DNA from: Nocardia brasiliensis NBRC 14402
Lineage (GTDB): Bacteria; Actinomycetota; Actinomycetes; Mycobacteriales; Mycobacteriaceae
DNA: 64,000 nucleotides
Reading direction: 5' to 3'
Assembly: GCF_000308475.2 (NCBI RefSeq)
Contig: NZ_BAFT02000045.1
Coordinates: 1 to 64,000, forward strand
The position numbers were made by a program, and so were the translations under genes. Shown here piece after piece: positions 37,381-46,240 of the stretch. The notes beneath the pieces are model-generated. The model was not told where the DNA came from. It ran no database searches and was given only the letters and a program-made list of their open reading frames with translations. Each line of letters starts with the position of its first letter. Within the stretch, counting starts at the first letter, position 1.

Positions 37381-38033
37381 TGCGCCTGTTCCTGTCCAGC
37401 TACCGCTTCGGCGCGCATTACGACCGGCTCGCCGCCCTCGTCGGCGAACCCGGCCGAGTCGCGTTGATTCCCAACGCCTGTGACGCCTGGCCCGAGCTGT
37501 GGGAGTCGGCGATCATCAGCGATATCGTCCCGCTGCGCAGGCTCGGGTACGAGCCGGAGACGGTGGATCTGCGCGACTTCGTCGGCCGCCCGGCGGAATT
37601 GGAGCGCACGCTGGCCGAATTCCCCCTGCTGTGGGTGCGCGGCGGCAACACCTTCGTGCTGCGCGCCCAATTCGCCCGCAGCGGCGCCGATGTCGTGCTC
37701 CCCCGGCTGCTGGCGGCCGACGCGCTCGTGTACGCGGGCTACAGCGCCGGCGCCTGCTTGCTGACCCCCGATCTGCACGGACTGGAATCCTCCGACGACC
37801 CGGCCGAGGTCCAGCCCACGTGCGGAATCGAACCGCGCTGGGACGGACTGGGTTTGGTGCAACAGCGGATCGTGCCGCACATCGCCTCGCCGACCGACCC
37901 GCTCGGCCTGTGCGATCGGCTCGCCGAGTCCTATCGCGCCGAGGGCATCCCGCACTGGGCGCTCACCGATGACGACGCGATCGTCGTCGACGGCGATCGC
38001 ACCGAGGTGCTGATCGGTTCAGCGGGGTCCTGA
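37380..38033 (+). CDS. Peptidase E-like (S51) class I glutamine-amidotransferase-fold protein
   Basis: 217 residues. The nucleophile elbow is YAGYSAGACLL with a serine, preceded by WVRGGNTFVLRAQF, as in alpha-aspartyl dipeptidase/cyanophycinase-type S51 proteins. H in QRIVPHIASP is a candidate catalytic residue. Cytoplasmic. The ATG shares one base with the previous stop (TGATG). Confidence 0.87.
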   Translation: MRLFLSSYRFGAHYDRLAALVGEPGRVALIPNACDAWPELWESAIISDIVPLRRLGYEPETVDLRDFVGRPAELERTLAEFPLLWVRGGNTFVLRAQFARSGADVVLPRLLAADALVYAGYSAGACLLTPDLHGLESSDDPAEVQPTCGIEPRWDGLGLVQQRIVPHIASPTDPLGLCDRLAESYRAEGIPHWALTDDDAIVVDGDRTEVLIGSAGS

Positions 38034-38075
38034 ACAAGCCTGATCACGAACGCGGAAACCGTCTTCGCCGCCGCG

Positions 38076-38597
38076 CTACGACGTCGGCGACCGCACGTCG
38101 CGCGGGGGTGCGACTTCGGCCTTCGCGTCGCGGCGGAACACGACCCAGCGCATCGCGCTGTACATGTAGACCGCTTCGCAGCCGCCCGCGAGCAACCGCG
38201 CCAGGTGATAGTCGACGCCGAGCGCGGTGAGTCCGCTGCCGACGCCGAGGATGAACGCGGCGTAATTGATCGCCACGACCACGACGTAGACCCCGGCCTG
38301 CTTGCCGACCGGCGCGTGCGAGTGGAAGTTGAAGGTGCGATTGAGCACGAAACTCAACCCGAACGCACACACGTAGGCGACCGAGACCGACAGCCAGACC
38401 GGCAGGCCCAGCCCACCATGGAAGAGGGTGAGCAGGGCCAGGTCCACGCCGAAGGTGCCGCTGTTGATCAGCGCGAAGCCGAGGAAGGTCGGCGCGACAA
38501 GACGATTCAGGCCCCACGGCAGCCACGCGACGACCGCCTCGCACCATCGGGTGAAGCGGTCGGCAATGTTGTCGGTGGTCTGCGCCGGCTCGTGCAC
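38076..38597 (-). CDS. GtrA-family membrane protein
   Basis: 173 residues with four hydrophobic segments and the family hallmark LNRTFNFHSHAP (compare xxNRxWxF). GtrA proteins help move polyprenyl-linked sugars across the membrane or modify cell-wall glycans. The start is uncertain: GTG 38597 is the most likely, but the open frame continues to 39065 without family similarity. A second GtrA gene is at 59487. Confidence 0.85.
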   Translation of the reverse strand: MHEPAQTTDNIADRFTRWCEAVVAWLPWGLNRLVAPTFLGFALINSGTFGVDLALLTLFHGGLGLPVWLSVSVAYVCAFGLSFVLNRTFNFHSHAPVGKQAGVYVVVVAINYAAFILGVGSGLTALGVDYHLARLLAGGCEAVYMYSAMRWVVFRRDAKAEVAPPRDVRSPTS

Positions 38598-38702
38598 GCT
38601 GCCAGGGTGCCAGCGGCAGGTGACCACCAGATGATCATCCGGCAACGCCGCGTCGATCCGCCGGGGCGGCCGTGGCGTGCCCCGGCGGACTAGCGTGGGG
38701 TT

Positions 38703-40061
38703 GTGGACGTTAGTGACCTGATCGACCGACTGCCCGAGGGTGCGGTCGTCACCGACCCTGATCTGCTGGCGAGCTACCGGCAGGACTGGGCGCGCGATCC
38801 CGCGGCCGGCACGCCGGTCGCGGTGGTGCGTGCGACGAGCACCGAGGATGTCGCCGCGGCGCTGCGCTGGGCACACGAACGGCGCGTGCCCGTCGTGCCG
38901 CGCGGGGCCGGGTCGGGGCTGTCCGGCGGCGCCACGGCAGTCGACGGCGGACTGGTGCTGAGCACCGAGCGGATGCGGGCGATCACCGTCGACCCGGTCA
39001 CCCGGACCGCGGTCGTGCAACCGGGGCTGCTGAACGCCGAGGTGAAACGCGCTGTCGCCGCGCACGGCCTCTGGTATCCGCCCGACCCGTCGTCGTTCGA
39101 GATCTGCTCGATCGGCGGTAACGCCGCCACCAATGCCGGCGGGCTGTGCTGCGTGAAGTATGGCGTGACAACCGATTACGTGCTGGGCATGGAGGTGGTG
39201 CTCGCCGACGGGACGGTGCTGCGGCTCGGCGGCCCCCGGCTCAAGGATTCGGCCGGACTGTCGCTGACCAAACTGTTCGTCGGCAGCGAGGGCACGCTCG
39301 GCGTCATCACCGAGCTGACGTTGCGCCTGCTGCCCGCCCAGCCGCCGCAGAGCACCGTCGTCGCCTCGTTCGCCACCCTGACCGCCGCCGTCGACGCGAT
39401 TCTCGCCATCACCGGCGAATTGCGGCCCGCCATGCTGGAATTCATGGATTCGGTCTCGATCAACGCGGTCGAGGACGAACTACGGATGGGCCTGGATCGC
39501 AAGGCCGCCGCACTGCTCGTCGCGCGCTCGGACGCGCCCGGCGAATTCGCCGGGCGGGAAGCCGAGATTATACTGGCCGCCTGCGAAAAGGCCGGTGCGA
39601 CCGAGGTTTTCCACACCGCCGACGCCGAGGAAGGTGAAGCCTTCACCGCGGCAAGGCGGTTCGCGATCCCCGCGGTGGAGAAGCTGGGCGCGCTGCTGCT
39701 GGAGGACGTCGGCGTCCCGCTGCCCCGGCTCGGCGACCTGGTGACCGGTGTCGCCGAGATCGCCGCGCGCAACGAGGTGACCATCTCGGTGATCGCGCAC
39801 GCCGGCGACGGCAACACACACCCGCTGATCGTGCACGACCCCGCCGACGCCGCCATGACCGAGCGCGCGCACCGCGCCTTCGGCGAAATCATGGATCTGG
39901 CCATCGCGCTCGGCGGCACCATCACCGGCGAGCACGGGGTCGGGCGCTTGAAGAAGGCGTGGCTACCCGACCAACTCGGCGCCGACGTGATGGCATTGAC
40001 CCAGCGCATAAAGGACGCGCTCGACCCGCACGGCATCCTCAATCCGGGCGCGATTCTCTGA
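38703..40061 (+). CDS. FAD-linked 2-hydroxyacid oxidase (GlcD/D-lactate dehydrogenase type)
   Basis: 452 residues. The FAD-binding PCMH domain has VPVVPRGAGSGLSGGATAV and SIGGNAATNAGG; the C-terminal domain has ISVIAHAGDGNTHPLIV and ITGEHGVGRLKKAW, the glycolate/D-lactate oxidase signature with the catalytic His region. It oxidises 2-hydroxyacids, passing electrons to quinone or another acceptor. The start is GTG 38703. Divergent from gtrA. Confidence 0.94.
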   Translation: MDVSDLIDRLPEGAVVTDPDLLASYRQDWARDPAAGTPVAVVRATSTEDVAAALRWAHERRVPVVPRGAGSGLSGGATAVDGGLVLSTERMRAITVDPVTRTAVVQPGLLNAEVKRAVAAHGLWYPPDPSSFEICSIGGNAATNAGGLCCVKYGVTTDYVLGMEVVLADGTVLRLGGPRLKDSAGLSLTKLFVGSEGTLGVITELTLRLLPAQPPQSTVVASFATLTAAVDAILAITGELRPAMLEFMDSVSINAVEDELRMGLDRKAAALLVARSDAPGEFAGREAEIILAACEKAGATEVFHTADAEEGEAFTAARRFAIPAVEKLGALLLEDVGVPLPRLGDLVTGVAEIAARNEVTISVIAHAGDGNTHPLIVHDPADAAMTERAHRAFGEIMDLAIALGGTITGEHGVGRLKKAWLPDQLGADVMALTQRIKDALDPHGILNPGAIL

Positions 40062-40102
40062 CCCATGGAACATTCCCGGCCGCGAAGGAGTTTCACCGAA
40101 TC

Positions 40103-40387
40103 ATGACCACCAGGCTCGAGCACAACGTCGCCGACACCCGTTTCGAGATCTACCTCGACGACACCCTCGCCGGCTACGCCGACTACGCCGAGCGGGAAGA
40201 AACGAAGGTTCGCGACTTCCACCACACCATGACCTTTCCCGAGTTCCGGGGCCGCGGCGTCGCCGCCCAGGTGGTCGAATTCGCGCTGCAGGATTCGCGC
40301 ACCAACGGCTACACCGTCGTCCCCACCTGCTGGTACGTCGAGAAGTACATCGCCGAACACCGCGAATACGCCGATCTCGTCGGCTGA
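40103..40387 (+). CDS. Small GNAT-like acetyltransferase (YjdJ type)
   Basis: 94 residues. The single-domain fold has the acetyl-CoA loop FRGRGVAAQVVEFAL and the terminal motif VVPTCWYVEKYIAEHREY, which places it in the small GNAT group with a conserved Cys in VPTCWYV. Substrate unknown. ATG 40103 follows GAAGGAG at a 13-nt spacing. Confidence 0.9.
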   Translation: MTTRLEHNVADTRFEIYLDDTLAGYADYAEREETKVRDFHHTMTFPEFRGRGVAAQVVEFALQDSRTNGYTVVPTCWYVEKYIAEHREYADLVG

Positions 40388-40470
40388 ACGCCGGGGCGCG
40401 CGCCGGCTGATAGTTTCGGGTTGCTCGATGCGGTTGCCGATGGATTCCATCTATGTGATCGGAGTAGGGC

Positions 40471-40821
40471 ATGTACCGGAGCTCGAAACTGATCGGCTTG
40501 GTCGCGCTGCTGGGCGCGGCGGCACTCGGCTCCGCCGGCCTCGCCGCCGCAGAGCCGACGGACCCGGGTGTCGCGGAACGGTGCGCGCGGAAGTCGGCCA
40601 GCTACGCCGATTTCAAAAATTGCGTAGAGCAGGGCAATCCCGGCGGTGAGCTCGACGGCCAAACGGGCGGTCCGGACAAGAATCGGCCGAGCGGTCCGAG
40701 CGAACGCGGCGGCAGCGATCACTCGGGCGACGAATCACCAGGCGTGCCTGGTCAATCCGGGAACGCCGGTGGTCGATCCGGGAACGCGAGTAATCAAGCA
40801 GGCAATCAATCAAGCCGGTGA
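40471..40821 (+). CDS. Small secreted Gly/Ser/Asn-rich protein
   Basis: 116 residues from ATG 40471. Signal peptide 1-27 (LIGLVALLGAAALGSAGLAAA, cleavage AAAEP). The mature protein has a short Cys-containing start (ERCARKSASYADFKNCVEQG) and a low-complexity tail with repeated SGN/AGN units. Probably cell-wall associated or released; function unknown. Confidence 0.72.
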   Translation: MYRSSKLIGLVALLGAAALGSAGLAAAEPTDPGVAERCARKSASYADFKNCVEQGNPGGELDGQTGGPDKNRPSGPSERGGSDHSGDESPGVPGQSGNAGGRSGNASNQAGNQSSR

Positions 40822-40876
40822 TCACTCCGGTAAAGCGCGCAATCGGACGTGGACCGAAGGCTCATAGCCGCCCGCA

Positions 40877-41518
40877 TTACTCGCCCTGCGAACACATCGC
40901 GAGGCTGTGCGCCAAGAGTTCGAAGGCCGTTTCGGCGCGGATGACCGCGATCGGATAGATGTCCTCGGTGCGCGCGCCCGCGCGGACGGCCTGGGCGTTG
41001 TAGGACGTGAGAATGCGCTGGGCGCTGAACACCTGCGCGGCGATCAGGTGCGCGGTGAACTCGTCGCCCGGCTCACCGGACGCGAGCAGCGCTGCGGCGA
41101 GGTCGCGTTCCTGATCGATCATGTAGCCGGACAGGTGCGCCATCAGGGCGGGCGTCGAATACAGCAGATTGTGGAACGTAACGGCGGCGCGGGTGTCGTT
41201 GAGGCCGGTGAGCGGGTCACGGTCCGCGAGGCGGTCCAGGAAGTCCTGACGCAGGGCGGCCAAGGGCGATGTGCCGGGCGGGCGGGCGCGGACGACGTGC
41301 GCGGACCCGCGGCCGCCGTCCATGAATCGGTGCAGTACCAGGTCTTCCTTGGTCGGAAAGTAGGCGAAGAGGGTGGGCTTGGAGACCTCGGCGGCCGCGG
41401 CGATCTCGGCGACCGAGGCGCCGTCGAAACCAGACTCCTCGAACAGCGCGAAAGCGGCGTCCAGGATCGCCTGACGCGTCCGGAGCTTCTTGCGTTCGCG
41501 CAGTCCTGGTGCCTCCAT
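40877..41518 (-). CDS. TetR-family transcriptional regulator
   Basis: 213 residues from ATG 41518. N-terminal [50 protein letters not shown] is split here by function: helix one to AALFE-type, then the [10 protein letters not shown] recognition helix. The ligand domain is helical. Divergent from helR across 92 bp containing TACAA-N10-TTGTA, so helR is its likely target. This is a different control logic from the rifamycin-associated element reported for some helR genes. Confidence 0.9.
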   Translation of the reverse strand: MEAPGLRERKKLRTRQAILDAAFALFEESGFDGASVAEIAAAAEVSKPTLFAYFPTKEDLVLHRFMDGGRGSAHVVRARPPGTSPLAALRQDFLDRLADRDPLTGLNDTRAAVTFHNLLYSTPALMAHLSGYMIDQERDLAAALLASGEPGDEFTAHLIAAQVFSAQRILTSYNAQAVRAGARTEDIYPIAVIRAETAFELLAHSLAMCSQGE

Positions 41519-41548
41519 GCGGCCAGCGTAGAGAAAATTACCTTGGTC

Positions 41549-41568
41549 TACAAATTAACGCGGTTGTA
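41549..41568. promoter_or_regulatory. Candidate TetR operator: TACAA-N10-TTGTA
   Basis: Perfect 5-bp inverted repeat in the AT-rich divergent region between the TetR gene and helR. The rest of the gap has TTAC/GTAA-like pieces that may extend the dyad. Confidence 0.5.
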
Positions 41569-41610
41569 TTGTTTACCGGGTTAAATTTCCGAAACCGAGG
41601 TGGGGAGCCG

Positions 41611-43713
41611 ATGCATCACGATCCTGTCGAGCCCGAAATCCGTGCCGAACGCGACTACCTGACCTCGTGCCGCGCCGCGCTGACCCGCATGCGCGACGCC
41701 GCGGTCACGGCGTTGGCGGACGGTCTGGGCCAAGGCGACGTGTTCGACAAATTCCAGAACTTCGCCGCGCGCGAGTTCCACAAGACGCAGATCGAGGAGC
41801 TGTCCGGCTTCGACGACGTCCCACTGTTCTTCGGGCGCTTGGACTTTCCGCCGGGTGAACTCTACGACGCGGTCCGCGAAGTGGGCGCACCCTCGTCCGC
41901 GCCGGACAGCGACCGCGTCTACATCGGACGCCGCGGTATCGCCGACGAACGCGGTGAGCTGATGGTCATCGACTGGCGGGCGCCGCTGTCGCGGGCCTTC
42001 TACGAGGCCGATCCGCAGGACGCGATGCGCGTGCGGGTGCGCCGCCGGTTCGGCTTCGATCACACCGGCACCCTCACCGCCTTCGAGGACGAAGCGCTCG
42101 ACGGCCACGGCGCCGACCGCGACGGCCGGCTGCTCGCCGCGGAAATCGAACGGCCACGCAAGGGCCCGATGCGCGACATCGTCGCCACCATCCAACCCGA
42201 ACAGATGCGGCTCGTCCGGGCTCCGCTGGAACGCACGCTCTGCATTCAGGGCGCGCCCGGCACCGGCAAGACCGCCGTCGGCCTGCACCGGCTGGCGTAT
42301 CTGCTGTTCACCGAGCGGGAACGGTTGCAGCGGGAGGGCGGCGTCGCCGTCATCGGGCCCAACCGCGCCTTCCTCGACTACGTCCGCAATGTGCTGCCCG
42401 CCCTGGGCGAAGTGGCCGTACTGCAAACCACCGTCGAAGAGCTCACCGGCTCGAATGACACTGCGCACGTGGATGATCCGCAGGCCGAGCGGATCAAGGG
42501 GGACGCCAGGATGGCCGAGGTCATTCGGCGCCTGCTCTGGTCGCGCGTCCGGCCACTGGAGGAGGCCGTGCCGGTCAAACACCTGCAACGGACCTGGCAC
42601 CTGTATTCCGACGAGATCGCCGAAGAACTCGACGAGGTACGCGCACGCGGGACCGATTACCGCACGGGGATCGAGTTGCTCGGCCGGCGACTGGCCCTGC
42701 TCGTGCTGCGCCGGATGGAACAGGCGGGGCACAGCACCACCGACGCGACGCTGCGCCAGCTGTGCCGGAACAAGGCGATCGTGCGCGCTGTGCAGCGGAT
42801 GTGGCCGGAAACCGATTCCGCCCGAATCGTTTTCGATCTCCTCACCGATCCGGACCAGCTGGCCCGGATGGCGGACGGCCTGCTCTCGCCCGCCGAACAG
42901 AGTGCAATCCGGTCCACGGCACCGCCCCGCACCGTGCGCCGAATGCGATGGTCCAGGGCAGATTTCGTGCTGATCGATGAAGCCGCGAGCATGATCGAAC
43001 GGCCCGCGAAACTCGGCCACATCGTGGTCGACGAGGCCCAGGACCTCAGTCCCATGCAGCTGCGGGCGATCGCCCGTCGCGCGACCGGATCCTGCACGGT
43101 GCTCGGCGATCTCGCGCAGGCCACCAGCCCCTCGGCCGTCACGGACTGGACCGAGGTCCTCGGCCATCTCGACCGAACCGACGGTGTGATCGAGGAATTG
43201 ACGCGCGGCTATCGCGTGCCGGCCCAGGTCATCGACTACGCGGCCCGCCTGCTGCCGCATATCGCCCCGGACCTGCGCGGACCGTCCTCGTTCCGGCAGT
43301 CCGCGCAGGCTCTGCGCGTGGTGCGCACGTCTGCGGCAGAACTGCATGGCGCTGCCGTAACAGACTGTGCCAGAGCACTTTCCGAAGCCGGGTCGATCGG
43401 GCTCATTGCCGCCGACGGCGATATCCCGGCACTGCACCGCTCATTGACCGATGCGGGACTCTCGCACACTCTGCTCGGCACCGACGAGGCGAGCATCGAC
43501 GCCGCGCGCCTGAACCTCGTCCCCGTCACCTTGGCGAAAGGCCTCGAATTCGACACCGTAGTGGTCGTCGAGCCCGCCACCATCGTCGACGCGGAACCCC
43601 GTGGCCTGCACCGCCTCTACGTCGCCCTCACCCGAGCCGTGAGCACCCTCACGGTCCTGCACGCCGCTCCCCTACCGACCCCCCTGCTCCGAGAACCCGC
43701 CATGAGCGCCTGA
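41611..43713 (+). CDS. helR: HelR/HelD-like RNA-polymerase-recycling ATPase
   Basis: 700 residues of the UvrD-like superfamily 1. The N-terminal coiled segment and the REFHKTQIEELSGFDD region, then YIGRRGIADERGELMVIDWRAPLS, are typical of HelD proteins. Walker A is GAPGTGKT (214-221), motif II is VDEAQDLSPMQL, and motif VI lies near LHRLYVALTRA. HelD-type proteins pull RNA polymerase off DNA; the HelR branch also protects polymerase from rifamycins. ATG 41611 follows GGGGAG. A hairpin terminator follows the stop. Confidence 0.9.
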   Translation: MHHDPVEPEIRAERDYLTSCRAALTRMRDAAVTALADGLGQGDVFDKFQNFAAREFHKTQIEELSGFDDVPLFFGRLDFPPGELYDAVREVGAPSSAPDSDRVYIGRRGIADERGELMVIDWRAPLSRAFYEADPQDAMRVRVRRRFGFDHTGTLTAFEDEALDGHGADRDGRLLAAEIERPRKGPMRDIVATIQPEQMRLVRAPLERTLCIQGAPGTGKTAVGLHRLAYLLFTERERLQREGGVAVIGPNRAFLDYVRNVLPALGEVAVLQTTVEELTGSNDTAHVDDPQAERIKGDARMAEVIRRLLWSRVRPLEEAVPVKHLQRTWHLYSDEIAEELDEVRARGTDYRTGIELLGRRLALLVLRRMEQAGHSTTDATLRQLCRNKAIVRAVQRMWPETDSARIVFDLLTDPDQLARMADGLLSPAEQSAIRSTAPPRTVRRMRWSRADFVLIDEAASMIERPAKLGHIVVDEAQDLSPMQLRAIARRATGSCTVLGDLAQATSPSAVTDWTEVLGHLDRTDGVIEELTRGYRVPAQVIDYAARLLPHIAPDLRGPSSFRQSAQALRVVRTSAAELHGAAVTDCARALSEAGSIGLIAADGDIPALHRSLTDAGLSHTLLGTDEASIDAARLNLVPVTLAKGLEFDTVVVVEPATIVDAEPRGLHRLYVALTRAVSTLTVLHAAPLPTPLLREPAMSA

Positions 43714-43718
43714 CGAAA

Positions 43719-43749
43719 AACGGTGGCACCGGAACCCGGTGCCACCGTT
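43719..43749. terminator. Perfect 14-bp hairpin between helR and the native fadE25 3' end
   Basis: Stem 43719-43732 with 43736-43749, loop AAC, preceded by AAAA on the left. It lies 5 bp after the helR stop and 20 bp after the native fadE25 stop (43769, leftward), so it originally served both convergent genes. Confidence 0.85.
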
Positions 43750-43768
43750 GACTTCTCGCCCGCGTGGA

Positions 43769-43839
43769 TCAGCGCAGCAGGGCGCGGCTCATGACGACGC
43801 GCTGGATCTGGTTGGTGCCCTCGTAGATCTGGGTGATCT
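43769..43839 (-). pseudogene. Stranded native 3' end of fadE25
   Basis: Read leftward, the segment encodes ITQIYEGTNQIQRVVMSR then ALLR and TGA (43769-43771). It is the original C-terminus of the acyl-CoA dehydrogenase now at 55654-56814, cut off by insertion of the integrative element. It has no start of its own. Confidence 0.93.
43776..43839. repeat. attL core (64-bp direct repeat)
   Basis: Identical over 64 bp to 55664-55727. Its inner end is the inverted repeat AGATC-TGGGT-GATCT (43825-43839), a plausible integrase core site. Confidence 0.93.
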
Positions 43840-43860
43840 CTCGGGCGGTCCTGACTGACG

Positions 43861-43876
43861 TCGGCGAATTCGCCGA
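43861..43876. repeat. 16-bp perfect palindrome inside attL
   Basis: TCGGCGAATTCGCCGA, 22 bp inside the attL core. Possibly a site for Xis or an accessory protein in the attP arm; no direct evidence. Confidence 0.5.
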
Positions 43877-43942
43877 AAACTACCCCTGAGCTGCCAGTTC
43901 GCATCTCATGGGTTCTCGGCCGTTCTGGCCACTTTTCGGCCT

Positions 43943-43965
43943 CCCACGGCCTGTAGACGGCCTGG
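43943..43965. repeat. Arm-type repeat, left (23 bp)
   Basis: Identical in sequence and orientation to 55587-55609. It contains the dyad GGCC-TGTAGAC-GGCC. It lies 103 bp inside the attL core and is a candidate integrase arm-binding site. Confidence 0.75.
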
Positions 43966-44181
43966 CGAACACCTGATCCGTAGTCAGGGTGTCGGCGCCG
44001 TTGTCGTCAGTTGTGTCGTCTAGCTAGATTGGCGATCCCGATGCTGCGGCAGGTCGAGCACGCTGACCCCAAACATCCACCTGCGCCGAATGTCGGACGT
44101 GCAGGGTTTGCAGATCGGAGGTTCCATGACAGGGTTCTATGCTGATCTCACTTACAACACTTTCTGTGCGCCGAGGTAGCG

Positions 44182-44946
44182 ATGTCGGAGAATGAGCAGT
44201 CCGAGGATGCGGTGATTGAGGCGGTTGCGGCTTTCGGTGGGATTGGGTCTTTGAGTGTTGCAGCTGTTCAGGCCCGCGAAGGGTTTAGTGCGCAGCACTT
44301 GTGGGCTGCCCTCCATTTCGCTCGACTCTGCGAGGAGCGCGAGGACGACATCACGAGCTCAGGGCTTGACAGAGTCGACCATCCGCATCGGTCGTATGCC
44401 ATGGCAGCCGTGAAGTTCGCGGTCTCCTTCTTGGAATCACTAGTGAACGACCTGCTCAGCGACGCTGCAGACCCGTACATGTCCGTCAATGGGCGCATGA
44501 CAGTCTTCGCGCCCGTGGTTATCGCAGAGTTGGCGACCGTGTGGAACGAGAGCGAGGTTCGGAAGACCAAGCGGATTCAGCTGCTCGACAAGTACCAGCG
44601 GTCGCTCCGAATCGCCGGTGCCGCTCAGTTTGTGAAGGCTGATCGTATCTACAGCGAGGTTGGCGACGTTATCTACCTACGGAACGAGCTCGTGCACTTC
44701 AAGGTTGGGTGGCAACAGGTCGGCGCGAAGCAAAATCAGGCTGGTGACATCGAGAGGCGACTGACGCCGAGGTTCCCGCACAACCGGCAGAAAATCGGTA
44801 TGCCGTGGTTCCCGAATAAGTGTCTTGCCAGCGGGTGCGCTCGATGGGCGTGTGATTCGGCGACAGCTTTCGCGGACGAGTGGCTTGATCGGATGTCTCT
44901 CCCGCACGACTACAAGCAGGTGGTGCGCGATCTCGGCACTCCATGA
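44182..44946 (+). CDS. HEPN-like protein, probable AICE cargo
   Basis: 254 residues, ATG 44182. An acidic N-terminus is followed by helices (AMAAVKFAVSFLESLVNDLL, 74-92) and the motif RNELVH at 167-172, an exact RX4H as in HEPN RNases, preceded by VGDVIYL. The sequence KFAVSFLE...LRNELVHFK is the pattern of HEPN proteins seen in defence islands and abortive-infection genes. Base composition and codon use are less GC-biased than the rest of the element. It lies alone next to attL, the usual place for cargo. Whether it is an active RNase or a scaffold HEPN is not known; no antitoxin is adjacent. Confidence 0.65.
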   Translation: MSENEQSEDAVIEAVAAFGGIGSLSVAAVQAREGFSAQHLWAALHFARLCEEREDDITSSGLDRVDHPHRSYAMAAVKFAVSFLESLVNDLLSDAADPYMSVNGRMTVFAPVVIAELATVWNESEVRKTKRIQLLDKYQRSLRIAGAAQFVKADRIYSEVGDVIYLRNELVHFKVGWQQVGAKQNQAGDIERRLTPRFPHNRQKIGMPWFPNKCLASGCARWACDSATAFADEWLDRMSLPHDYKQVVRDLGTP

Positions 44947-45564
44947 AGTGTTGGTTGGCACACAGACGCGGTCTTCCCTGGGGACTTTACCTTCCCCTGC
45001 TTCCTCATACTGGCCATCCCTGAGCGGAGGGAGGGCGTGTCAAGGGCGTTCTTTCCCTTGATTCGTCCGAGCGAGGTCAGACAATTGGGCCATGAGGAGG
45101 CAGGAACCTTCGCGCCCCGTGGCCACCATGTCGCCGCGGCTTGGTCCCATTCTCGATTCGTCGGCCGGGACCACAGCTAGTCACCCCGTACGGCGCCGGA
45201 CGATTCGCGATCGGCTGCGGAGGTAGGTCGGGTACGGCTCACGGCTCGCCCACACTTCCTCGGATATGCGAGAAGCGACCAGGAGTGTCCTGGAGTGGCA
45301 GTTGTGAGCGTAAGCGCGGTTGCCGACGTGCCGACGCGCCCGCCTGCCGTAGCTTGCGGAGGCCGGCGGTCGCGCGGCGCGGCGCGGCGGTAGCCGCGCA
45401 GGCGGCGCGCAGCGCCGCTCTTGATCCTCAATGGCGGAATTCGGCAACAAGCACGCGGAATCAATGGTCGGTGGCGGCGAAACGTGCTGTACCGCTTGGT
45501 GCGACGCGCCGTGGAGCGATCCGGCGGTCTCAGCACAGGGTGCCCGGTCGGGCACCGTTGCGGA
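44947..45564. other. Gene-free 618 bp in the element
   Basis: No frame looks coding. A very GC-rich, partly self-complementary tract lies at about 45360-45420 (repeated GCGCGGC and GGCGCGC blocks), and the hairpin GGTGCCC-GGTC-GGGCACC (45539-45556) sits just downstream of the leftward YdcF gene as a likely terminator. The interval may also hold a replication or transfer origin for the RepSA/TraB system, but I see no sequence proof. Confidence 0.5.
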
Positions 45565-46224
45565 CTACTCGGAAAGTAGGCGGCCGGTGAATCCGGCGTC
45601 CACAAGCTGGGAGTAAGCCTTGTGAACTTCGGCGGGTACCTCTTGCTCGATCGCCCACCCCTTGTCCGCGTAGATCCAGATTCGCTGGGTATCGCCGACG
45701 AGTGTGTTGATCACGCGGTCTACGTCGCCGATACCAGCGATGTAATCGTCAAGGGGCGTTGGGCGGGAGTCGCAGATGACATCCACTGTCGGCCAACGCT
45801 TTCGGCAGATCGCATAGCTTCGGCGCTGCTGGTATGGGCGAGACACGAGCAAGACCGATCGCACAGGCTTGCGGTCTTCGAGTAGCGCGCGGGTGAAGTC
45901 GATGTTCTCACCGGTGTTGGTGGCTCGTGGTTCGACGAGGATCGCTTCGGCGGGTACGCCCAGTTCGATCGCCCGTTCGCGAAAGTGCACGGCCTCGCCG
46001 CGCGGGAAGAGGGCCTTGGTGCTTGGTGCGTTGGCTCCGGTGAAGACGACCAGCGGGAACATGCCACGGTGGTAGAGATCGGCGATGTGGTCGGCTACGC
46101 CTAGGTCGTGACCTCCTAGCCCGATCCCGACATCGACGGGCCGCACCTGATGATGCATTCGGTTGTAGTTCCAAAGGGTTTCGACTTCGGAACGCAGCTC
46201 TTCGGGCACCGTGGCGGATGGCAT
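45565..46224 (-). CDS. YdcF/SanA-family (DUF218) protein
   Basis: 219 residues from ATG 46224, with GGAGAGG upstream. Family markers: DVGIGLGGHDLGVADHIADL, FPLVVFTGA, RERAIELGVPAEAILVEPRATNTGENIDF and VLLVSRPYQQRRSY. No TM helix precedes the domain, unlike envelope SanA/ElyC, so it is probably cytoplasmic. YdcF-like genes often accompany GntR genes in actinobacterial plasmids and AICEs; its role there is not known. It follows the GntR gene with a 16-bp gap. Confidence 0.87.
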   Translation of the reverse strand: MPSATVPEELRSEVETLWNYNRMHHQVRPVDVGIGLGGHDLGVADHIADLYHRGMFPLVVFTGANAPSTKALFPRGEAVHFRERAIELGVPAEAILVEPRATNTGENIDFTRALLEDRKPVRSVLLVSRPYQQRRSYAICRKRWPTVDVICDSRPTPLDDYIAGIGDVDRVINTLVGDTQRIWIYADKGWAIEQEVPAEVHKAYSQLVDAGFTGRLLSE

Positions 46225-46240
46225 GCCGGGCGTTCCTCTC

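Noticed and set aside
43617..43904. Leftward 95-residue frame across attL
   Set aside because: Wrong frame relative to the fadE25 remnant; caused by GC bias.
45141..45590. 149-residue frame in the element's gene-free region
   Set aside because: Arg/Ala-rich, no ribosome site, crosses the terminator hairpin of the YdcF gene.
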